A stretch of 64,000 nucleotides of DNA from Streptomyces sp. NBC_00523 (GTDB taxonomy: Bacteria > Actinomycetota > Actinomycetes > Streptomycetales > Streptomycetaceae). Positions 57,514 through 64,000 of this stretch are shown one piece after another; position 1 is the first letter of the stretch; every line of letters begins with the position of its first letter. Location of the stretch: contig NZ_CP107836.1 of assembly GCF_036346615.1 (NCBI RefSeq), positions 5,704,001-5,768,000 of the forward strand. Reading direction: 5' to 3'. The translations under genes and the position numbers were made by a program. The notes under the pieces were generated by a model. It was not told the origin of the DNA. It worked only from the letters and a program-made list of their open reading frames with translations, and made no database searches.

Positions 57514-60224
57514 GTCCGTTCTTCTCTCGTGAGGTCGGGCCGCGTCGGCGGCTCGTCGGTGGCGCGGGCGGCACGGGAGCGGCGCTGGAATGCTCCGATG
57601 GCCGCACCCGCGCGGTGCGGGGCGGTCCGGGGCGGCGGGTCCTCGGCCCTGACCTCCGGCCGGGCCGCGGCGGCCGGCGCGGCCGGGTCGACCCGCAGCT
57701 CGTCGGCGAGGCTGGCCTGGCGCACCCGGCGCGGCAACGGCGGCTCCCCGAGGGGCGCCCCGGGCGGCGCGACCGGAAGGCCCGGCCCCGGCCCCGGCGC
57801 GGGCTGCGGAAGCGGCGCGGGCTGCATGGCCTGCGCGGGCGGCCCGGCGTGCATGGGTTGCCCGTTGTGTACGGCCGGTTCCGGCTGCGGGGGCAGGGAC
57901 ACCGGGAAGCCGTCCGCGTCCAGCTCGCCCGTCAGATACGTGTCCGGGTAGGGCTGCTGCGGAGCGCCGTACGGCTCCGAGGGCTCCGGGTACGCCTGCT
58001 GCGGGACCGGGTACTGCCCCTCGGCGGTCATGTAGGGCTGCCCGGCCTCCGCGTACCCGCCGTGGTGCGCCGCCTCGTCCTGCCGTGCGGCGGCGCCCCC
58101 GAACACGTCGTCCCGCTGCCCGTACGCGTGCCCGTCCGCGTCGGCGTACGGAGCCTCGGGCTCGGGTGCGGGCGCCTCCGGTGCGTGCAGGGTGGTGACC
58201 CCGGCGAGGGCCCTGCCCCGGCCCCGGCTGGGCAGCGCGTCGCTGTCCCGGAGCGGGGCGGCGGCCTGGGCGGGCTCCTCCGGCTCCGGCGCGGGGACGG
58301 CCACCGGACCGGCGTGCGGGCCGGGGACGGTGAGCGCGTCCGGGACCAGCACGACGACGCGGGTGCCGCCGAACGCCGACTGGCGGAACTCCACCCGCAG
58401 CCCGTGCTGGGCGGCGAGGCGTGCGATCACGTACAGACCGAGGCGGATGTCGTCGGCGTGGGCCAGCACGTCCATCCGGGGCGGCCGGCTCATCAGCTCG
58501 TTGGCCGCCGCGAGCTGGTCCTCCTCCATGCCGAGCCCGCGGTCCTCGACCTCGATGGCCAGGCCGCGGCTCACCTGGGCGGCCCTGACCTCGACGGGGC
58601 TGGGCGGCCGGGAGAAGGTGAGGGCGTTCTCGATCAGCTCCGCCAGCACATGGGAGACCGGGCCCACGGCCCGCGCCGCGAGCCACGGCGAGCCGTCCAG
58701 GTCCAGCACCACGCGCTGGTAGTCCTGCACCTCGCCCTGTGCGGAGCGCATGACGTCCAGCAGCGGTACGGGCTTGCGCCAGCGCCGGTGCGGGGAGCCG
58801 CCCGCGAGGATGACCAGGTTCTCCTCGTACCGCCTCAGGCGAGCCGTGAGGTGGTCGAGGTCGAAGAGGCCGTCCAGCACCTCCGGGTCCTCGTGCCTGC
58901 GCTCCAGCTCGTCCAGCTTCTTCAGCTGCTGGCCGATGAGCTGCTGGGTGCGGCGGGCGATGCGCTGGAGCAGCCGCTCGAAGCCCCGGTGCTGGTCGGC
59001 CTGGTCGACGGCGGCGCGCAGGGCGCTGGTGCGGGCCAGGTCGAGCGCGTGGCCGAGTTGGGACAGCTCGTCCTTCGCGCCGGGATCGCCGCCGTCCCCG
59101 ATCGCCCGGGCCTCGGCTTCGACGTCGATGCGCTCGCCCCTGCCGAGCCGTTCGACCACGTCGGGCAGCGCCTTCTCCAGCTCCTCGGCCCGCTCCTGGA
59201 GCCGGCTGATCCGGCGGCGCAGGTTGCGGGAGAGCCGCCAGGTGAACCAGATGACCGCGACGACGGCGGCGAGGCCGACGACCGTGGTCAGGACGACCTT
59301 GATGAGGAGGGAGATGACACTGTCCTTGCCCTCCGCGACCACCACGTCGGTGCGGGCCTCCATCAGCTCGACCAGCTGGGGCGTGAGCTCGTCCATCGCG
59401 CCGCGCCAGTCCGCCTCCTTCGCGCCGAGGGAGACGGAGCCGGAGGAGTCCGGGCCGGCCGGGCGCAGCACCTGGGCCTCCACCCGGGTCTTCGCCTTCC
59501 AGGCGGTACTGCCGAAGACCTGCTGCCACTTGGCCTTCTCGTCAGCCGGGAGATAGGGGACGACCTTGGACGTGTACTGGAACGACTGGGCGGAGACGGC
59601 CTGCCGGACCTCCTGGAGGTCCGCGGCGCTCAGCTCGCCCTTCTTCCAGCCCCGGGCGAGCAGGGCGTCCGAGCGGGAGATCATCTCCTTGGCCCAGAAC
59701 ATGTCCACCAACGGCTGCGAGATGGTGGTCATCCGGCCGTTGTCGACATGGCTGAGCGATGTGAAGAGCTTCAGGTCGACGGCGATCAGGTCCGTGTAGT
59801 AGCGGTACACGGCCTTCTGCTGGTCGTCGTCGCCCTCGTCCACCAGCGCGCGCTGCGCCGGGAGTTGGGTGATCGCCGTGCGGGCCTCGCGGACCGCGTC
59901 GCGTACCTCGCCGGGGGCGTCGTCGGTGTCGGTGTCCGACAGCGACTGGAAGCTGGTGATCGCCTTGTCGGTCAGCTTGCGCTGCTCGCGCAGGGCGTCG
60001 GCGGCGCCTCCCTTGCGGGCCAGCACCTCGGCGCTGAGCCGCCGCTCCTCCTGGAGGTTGTAGTACACGATGTTGGACGGCTGGCCGGCCTTCTGGGCCA
60101 ACTGCCCTTGGGCCGCTTGCTTCTGGAAGTCGAGCAGAGTCTGACCACTGGTGACGGCCCAGAGGGCGGCCAGGGCAACACCGGGGACGACGGCCAGTAC
60201 GAGCAGGGCCGTCCGCAGCGCCAT
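57510..60224 (-). CDS. Sensor histidine kinase-like protein (CvnA-type, conservon 3)
   Basis: This 904-residue membrane protein has an N-terminal helix (residues 3-25), a large extracellular helical sensing region of NIT type (about 30-300), a second membrane segment (SLLIKVVLTTVVGLAAVVAV), HAMP-like helices and a GHKL ATPase domain. That domain has the N-box ELIENALTFSRPPSPVEVRA, VEDRGLGMEEDQL and GGTRVVVLVP. The last 240 residues are Pro/Gln/Gly-rich. ATG 60224 lacks a close ribosome site. In the same frame a CTG at 60263 lies six bases after a perfect AAGGAG and would add 13 residues, so a nonstandard start is possible. Confidence 0.9.
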   Translation of the reverse strand: MALRTALLVLAVVPGVALAALWAVTSGQTLLDFQKQAAQGQLAQKAGQPSNIVYYNLQEERRLSAEVLARKGGAADALREQRKLTDKAITSFQSLSDTDTDDAPGEVRDAVREARTAITQLPAQRALVDEGDDDQQKAVYRYYTDLIAVDLKLFTSLSHVDNGRMTTISQPLVDMFWAKEMISRSDALLARGWKKGELSAADLQEVRQAVSAQSFQYTSKVVPYLPADEKAKWQQVFGSTAWKAKTRVEAQVLRPAGPDSSGSVSLGAKEADWRGAMDELTPQLVELMEARTDVVVAEGKDSVISLLIKVVLTTVVGLAAVVAVIWFTWRLSRNLRRRISRLQERAEELEKALPDVVERLGRGERIDVEAEARAIGDGGDPGAKDELSQLGHALDLARTSALRAAVDQADQHRGFERLLQRIARRTQQLIGQQLKKLDELERRHEDPEVLDGLFDLDHLTARLRRYEENLVILAGGSPHRRWRKPVPLLDVMRSAQGEVQDYQRVVLDLDGSPWLAARAVGPVSHVLAELIENALTFSRPPSPVEVRAAQVSRGLAIEVEDRGLGMEEDQLAAANELMSRPPRMDVLAHADDIRLGLYVIARLAAQHGLRVEFRQSAFGGTRVVVLVPDALTVPGPHAGPVAVPAPEPEEPAQAAAPLRDSDALPSRGRGRALAGVTTLHAPEAPAPEPEAPYADADGHAYGQRDDVFGGAAARQDEAAHHGGYAEAGQPYMTAEGQYPVPQQAYPEPSEPYGAPQQPYPDTYLTGELDADGFPVSLPPQPEPAVHNGQPMHAGPPAQAMQPAPLPQPAPGPGPGLPVAPPGAPLGEPPLPRRVRQASLADELRVDPAAPAAAARPEVRAEDPPPRTAPHRAGAAIGAFQRRSRAARATDEPPTRPDLTREERT

Positions 60225-60561
60225 TGTGGTCGAGCTGCTCCGCCGTGACGCGCGCGTGCGCAGGGCATGCTCCTTGACGTGGTACCGACCTCACGGTCGG
60301 TCAAATCCGTTGAGAACCAGGACGGATAGATAGTAGTCACAGTGCAAAAAAGAACTGTAAGTGGGATCACATGTTCAACATCTGGCACGCACATGATCAC
60401 CACGAAGCGGCGAAGCCCCCTGTGTTGTGACCGGCCGCCCGGGGTGCGGCGGGTCGGACGGGTGAAGCGGCGCCGGGGATATATCTGTATTTAGTGCCCT
60501 CTGTCCGTTCGGTAACCCCGCACACCCCGACGCCCGCCGCCGCACCCCGCAGCCCCGCCGT
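60225..60561. other. Divergent promoter region between conservon 3 and the Mrp antiporter operon
   Basis: It contains a perfect hairpin ACCGACC-TCAC-GGTCGGT (60284-60301) in the conservon leader. An AT-rich patch (60320-60400) follows, from which a minus-strand promoter TTACAG-19-TACTAT can be read. It also holds the short untranslated region of mrpA. No gene is seen. Frames that cross it on the minus strand continue into antisense of the antiporter gene. Confidence 0.5.
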
Positions 60562-63471
60562 ATGACCGCGCTCATCGTCGCCCACTTCGTCCTCGCGGCC
60601 TTCGCGCGCCCGCTGGTGCGACGGCTGGGCGCGCGCGCCTTCCTCGTCCTCGCGCTGCCGCCCGCCGCCACCACCTGCTGGGCGTTCACCCAGTGGGAGA
60701 CGGCCGCCTCCGGCTCCTCGGTGAACTGGTCCTGGGCCTGGATGCCCGACTACGGCGTCTCCGTGGACCTGCGCCTCGACGCGCTCGCCGAACTCATGGT
60801 GCTGCTCGCGTCCGGCGTCGGCACGCTCGTCCTGCTGTACTGCGCCTCCTACTTCAGCGACACGACCCCCCGGCTGGCCGGGTTCGCCGGGAACCTCCTC
60901 GCGTTCGCCGGCGCGATGCTCGCCCTCGTCCTCAGCGACGACCTGATCTCCCTCTACGTCTTCTGGGAGCTCACCACCGTCTTCTCGTACCTGCTCATCG
61001 GATACGACAGCGAGCAGCGCCACAGCAGACGCTCCGCGCTCCAGGCGCTGACCGTCACCACGCTCGGCGGCCTCGCCATGCTGGTCGGCTTCCTGATCGT
61101 CGGTCAGGAGGCCGGGACCTACCGCATCTCCGAGATCCTCGCCGACCCGCCCCCGGCGACCACCGCCGTCGAGGTCGCCGTCCTGCTCATCCTGTGCGGG
61201 GCCCTGTCCAAGTCGGCCGTCTGGCCGTTCAGCCTCTGGCTGCCCAACGCCATGGCCGCGCCCACCCCCGTCAGCGCCTATCTGCACGCCGCCGCGATGG
61301 TCAAGGCGGGGGTCTATCTGGTCGCCCGGCTCGCCCCGGCCTTCGCCGACGTGCCCGGCTGGCGGCCCGTCGTGATCATCTTCGGCGCCGCGACGATGCT
61401 CCTCGGCGGCTGGCGGGCCCTCAGGCTGAACGACCTCAAGATCGTCCTGGCGTACGGGACCGTCAGCCAGCTCGGCTTCCTCACCCTCCTCGCGGGCGTC
61501 GGCAACCGTGACGCCGCGCTGGCCGCCGCCGTCATGATCCTCGGCCACGCCCTCTTCAAGGCCCCGCTCTTCCTCGTCACCGGCATCGTGGACCACGCCG
61601 CCGGCACCCGTGACCTGCGCAAGCTCTCCGGCGTCGGACGCGCCCTGCCCCACGTGTGCGCCGTCGCCGTGCTCGCCGCCCTCTCCATGGCCGCCCTGCC
61701 CCCGATGCTCGGCTTCGCCGCGAAGGAGTCGGCGTTCGAGGCGCTGCTGCACGGCGACACGGCGGACCGCTGGGCGCTCGGCATCACGGTCGCGGGCTCG
61801 GCGCTCACCGTCGCGTACACCGCCCGGTTCATCTGGGGCGGCTTCTTCCGCAAACCCGGGGTCGCCGACACCCCCGTGCACCGGGTCGGCCCGGCCTTCC
61901 TCGCCGCGCCCGCCGCGCTCGCCCTCTGCGGGCTCGTGCTCGGCCCCGGCATCGGCTGGACCGACCGGCTGCTCAGCGCCTACGCCGACGCGTTCCCGGC
62001 CCCCGCCCACCCGTACCACCTCGCGCTCTGGCACGGCTGGGGCACCGCCCTCCTCCTCTCCGCCGCGGCCACCGCGGGCGGTGCCGTCCTCTTCGCCGCG
62101 CGCGACCGGGTCGCCCGGCTGTCCCGGCGCATCGCCTGGCCCACCGCCGACGGCGTCTTCGGCCAGCTGCTCCTGGGCCTGGAACGGCTCTCCCTCCAGG
62201 CCACCGGCTTCGTCCAGCGCGGCTCCCTCTCCGTGTACCTCGCGACGACCCTGCTGGTGATGCTCGCCGGACAGCTCTCCGTGTTCGTCGTGGACCGGCC
62301 CTGGCAGGGCGCGTCCGCGCCCCGGCTCTGGGACGTCCCGCTCCAGGGCGCCGTCGCCGCCCTGACCTGCGCGGCGGCCCTCCTCTGCCTCACCGTCAGA
62401 CGCCGCATGAAGGCCGTGGTGCTGGCCGGACTGACCGGCTACGGGACCGCCCTGCTGTTCGTCGTCCAGGGCGGCCCGGACCTGGCGCTCACCCAGTTCT
62501 GCGTGGAAACCGTGTCGATGATCGTGTTCGTGCTGGTCCTGCGGCGGATGCCGGTGCACTTCCAGGAGTCGGTGAGCCCCTGGCGGCGGGCCGTGCGCAT
62601 CCCGGTCGCCCTGGCCGCCGCCGCGACGCTCGGCGTGGTCGTCTGGGTCGCCGCCGCCGCGCGCACCGCGTCCCCGGCGGGCGCCGCCATGGTCGAGGAG
62701 ACCGCGCACCACGGCCTCAAGGACGTCGTCGCCACGATCCTCGTCGACCTCCGCGCCTGGGACACCATGGGGGAGTCCGCCGTGCTCGCCGCCGCCGCGA
62801 TCGGCGTCACCAGCCTCATCTACCTGCACCGCCGCGCCGAGGGGGCGGCCGCGCCCGCCGAAGTACGCGGACACACCGCCTGGTCGGTGACCAACGAGCC
62901 GCTGACCGGGGTGCCCCAGGGCGACGAGGGGGCACCCGAGCGCGGCTGGCTGGCGGCCGGCTCCACGCTGGCGCCCGAGCACCGGTCCGTGGTCTTCGAG
63001 GTGGTGGCCCGGCTGCTGTTCCACCCGATCCTGGTGCTCTCGGTCTACCTGCTGTTCTGCGCCGAGAACATGCCGGGCGGCGGCTTCGTCGGCGGCCTCG
63101 TCGCGGGCCTCGCCCTGATCACCCGTTACCTCGCGGGCGGCCGCTTCGAACTCGCCGAGGCCGCGCCCCTGCAACCCGGCCTCTTCACCGGGCTCGGCCT
63201 GTTCCTCTCCACCGGGGTCGCCCTGATCGGCCTCTCGGACGGAACGGTCCTGCACGCCTGGACGTACCACGGCCACCTGCCGCTCATCGGCGCCTACGAG
63301 TTCGGCACCCCGGTCATCTTCGACTGCGGGGTCTACCTGCTGGTCCTCGGCGTCGTCCTCGACATCGTGCGGGCCCTCGGCGCCAAGATCGACCGGCAGA
63401 TCGAGCGCGCCGCCGCCGAGAAGGCCGCCGCCCGCCGGGCCGGACCGGAGACCGGGGAGGCCACCCCGTGA
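60562..63471 (+). CDS. mrpA: Mrp/Mnh Na+/H+ antiporter subunit A with fused MnhB-like C-terminus
   Basis: This 969-residue polytopic protein is the largest subunit of the multi-subunit cation/proton antiporter related to respiratory complex I (NuoL/N). The proton-translocating core contains DDLISLYVFWELTTVFSYLL, LLILCGALSKSAVWPFSLWL PNAMAAPTPVSAYLHAAAM and the lysine-containing FAAKESAFEAL. After about residue 600 comes an MbhE-like segment. The final 160 residues (LLFHPILVLSVYLLFCAENM, PGGGFVGGLVAGLAL) are MnhB, so subunits A and B are fused, as in many actinomycetes. ATG 60562 was chosen. The mnhC-like gene overlaps its stop. Confidence 0.94.
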   Translation: MTALIVAHFVLAAFARPLVRRLGARAFLVLALPPAATTCWAFTQWETAASGSSVNWSWAWMPDYGVSVDLRLDALAELMVLLASGVGTLVLLYCASYFSDTTPRLAGFAGNLLAFAGAMLALVLSDDLISLYVFWELTTVFSYLLIGYDSEQRHSRRSALQALTVTTLGGLAMLVGFLIVGQEAGTYRISEILADPPPATTAVEVAVLLILCGALSKSAVWPFSLWLPNAMAAPTPVSAYLHAAAMVKAGVYLVARLAPAFADVPGWRPVVIIFGAATMLLGGWRALRLNDLKIVLAYGTVSQLGFLTLLAGVGNRDAALAAAVMILGHALFKAPLFLVTGIVDHAAGTRDLRKLSGVGRALPHVCAVAVLAALSMAALPPMLGFAAKESAFEALLHGDTADRWALGITVAGSALTVAYTARFIWGGFFRKPGVADTPVHRVGPAFLAAPAALALCGLVLGPGIGWTDRLLSAYADAFPAPAHPYHLALWHGWGTALLLSAAATAGGAVLFAARDRVARLSRRIAWPTADGVFGQLLLGLERLSLQATGFVQRGSLSVYLATTLLVMLAGQLSVFVVDRPWQGASAPRLWDVPLQGAVAALTCAAALLCLTVRRRMKAVVLAGLTGYGTALLFVVQGGPDLALTQFCVETVSMIVFVLVLRRMPVHFQESVSPWRRAVRIPVALAAAATLGVVVWVAAAARTASPAGAAMVEETAHHGLKDVVATILVDLRAWDTMGESAVLAAAAIGVTSLIYLHRRAEGAAAPAEVRGHTAWSVTNEPLTGVPQGDEGAPERGWLAAGSTLAPEHRSVVFEVVARLLFHPILVLSVYLLFCAENMPGGGFVGGLVAGLALITRYLAGGRFELAEAAPLQPGLFTGLGLFLSTGVALIGLSDGTVLHAWTYHGHLPLIGAYEFGTPVIFDCGVYLLVLGVVLDIVRALGAKIDRQIERAAAEKAAARRAGPETGEATP

Positions 63472-64000
63472 CCGTCAGCGCCTCGCTCCTCGCCACCGCC
63501 GCGGTCCTCTGCGCGGTCGGCGGCATCCTCATGCTGACCCGGCCCCTCACCCGCATCCTGCTGGGCGCGGTCATCGCCGGCAACGGCATCAACCTGTTCA
63601 TCCTGTCCGCCACCGGAACGGCCGGCCGCGAACCCCTGCTGTACGGGGTCGACCTCGCCCGGGTCACCGACCCGCTGCCCCAGGCCATCGCGCTCACCGC
63701 GATCGTCATCACCCTGGCCACCACCGCGTTCCTGCTCGCCATGGCCTACCGCGGCCACCAGCTCACCGGCACCGACGAGGTGCACGACGACCTGGAGGAC
63801 CGCCGCATCGTCCTGCGCGCGGAAGTCCTGGACGAGCGCGACGAACTGCGCGAGCGGTTCCGGGCCGACGGCGACCGCAGCGCCGGGGCCCGCCGCGCCT
63901 ACCGCGACGAACGCCGCCGCCTCCGGGCCCGGCTGCGCGCCGACCGCGCCCTCCAGGCCCGGGGCCGCGACGCCACCGGTGACCTGTGGCACGACGTCCT
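63468..64000 (+). CDS. mrpC: Na+/H+ antiporter subunit C (MnhC/MrpC, NuoK-like), 3' end outside window
   Basis: The GTG at 63468 overlaps the mrpA stop (GTGA). The first 105 residues form three membrane helices of the NuoK/MnhC family, with the conserved ILLGAVIAGNGINLFILSAT and the DPLPQAIALTAIVITLATTA segment. After the third helix the frame continues in a long charged tail rich in Arg, Glu and Asp (DDLEDRRIVLRAEVLDERDE and on), longer than ordinary MrpC, and runs off the window at codon 178 without a stop. The remaining subunits D-G should follow to the right. Confidence 0.9.
   Translation, partial: MTVSASLLATAAVLCAVGGILMLTRPLTRILLGAVIAGNGINLFILSATGTAGREPLLYGVDLARVTDPLPQAIALTAIVITLATTAFLLAMAYRGHQLTGTDEVHDDLEDRRIVLRAEVLDERDELRERFRADGDRSAGARRAYRDERRRLRARLRADRALQARGRDATGDLWHDV

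Noticed and set aside
60397..63276. A 959-codon open frame on the minus strand opposite mrpA
   Set aside because: It has low-complexity Glu/Gly/Arg composition, no ribosome site and no family. The plus strand encodes an intact antiporter subunit.

Overview
This window is high-GC actinomycete DNA, almost certainly a Streptomyces chromosome. Codon third positions are nearly all G or C. Many starts are GTG or TTG, and co-directional genes often overlap by ATGA or GTGA. It also carries typical Streptomyces families: conservons, DUF574 methyltransferases, a SepF paralogue, a GH74-CBM2 enzyme with a CebR-type operator, and sugar importers without their own ATPase. I support 56 protein genes plus one 8-codon leader ORF. 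I see no tRNA, rRNA, CRISPR array, insertion sequence, integrase or prophage gene.

Layout. 1-4877 (minus) holds a NIT-domain sensor kinase/roadblock pair (cvnA-cvnB), then a branched-chain-amino-acid-type importer that runs off the left edge. 5369-10280 (minus) holds a UvrA/DrrC-like ABC protein, an AraC regulator, a membrane protein and a DUF574 methyltransferase. 10475-14022 (plus) holds a secreted lipase, a Vat-type acetyltransferase and an OleD-type macrolide glycosyltransferase behind what looks like a WblC/WhiB7-style attenuator. 14097-17306 holds etfBA, a divergent TetR gene and a DUF35 protein that share an operator motif. 17482-20205 encodes a secreted xyloglucanase-type GH74-CBM2 protein. 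20915-28076 is a sugar uptake locus: SIS isomerase, DeoR regulator, two permeases, a lipoprotein and a Gfo/Idh/MocA oxidoreductase.

28348-33393 is a metallo-hydrolase and a complete conservon (cvnABCD) ending in a cytochrome P450 that lacks the ExxR motif. 33498-36928 holds a SepF paralogue, a MazG-like protein, a DUF6099-like protein, an F420-type oxidoreductase and MmuM. 37040-42018 pairs an RCC1-repeat protein with a divergent Hen1-Pnkp RNA-repair operon. 42084-46028 is arginine deiminase, ornithine carbamoyltransferase and an APC permease.

46684-54809 is an aromatic-CoA catabolic cluster. Its genes encode a crotonase, a monooxygenase/reductase fusion, a PaaX regulator, a benzoate-CoA-ligase-family enzyme, an acyl-CoA dehydrogenase and RidA. 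It is best read as 2-aminobenzoate (anthranilate) degradation through CoA thioesters. 54906-60224 (minus) is a third conservon whose terminal redox gene is a flavin monooxygenase instead of a P450. 60562-64000 begins an Mrp/Mnh Na+/H+ antiporter operon that runs off the right edge.

The best leads are four. The first is the leaderless 8-codon ORF plus stem-loop before the glycosyltransferase. The second is an identical promoter/dyad layout at both plus-strand promoters of the aromatic cluster. The third is the TetR operator family around etfBA. The fourth is the three differently built conservons, including the EVLW P450.
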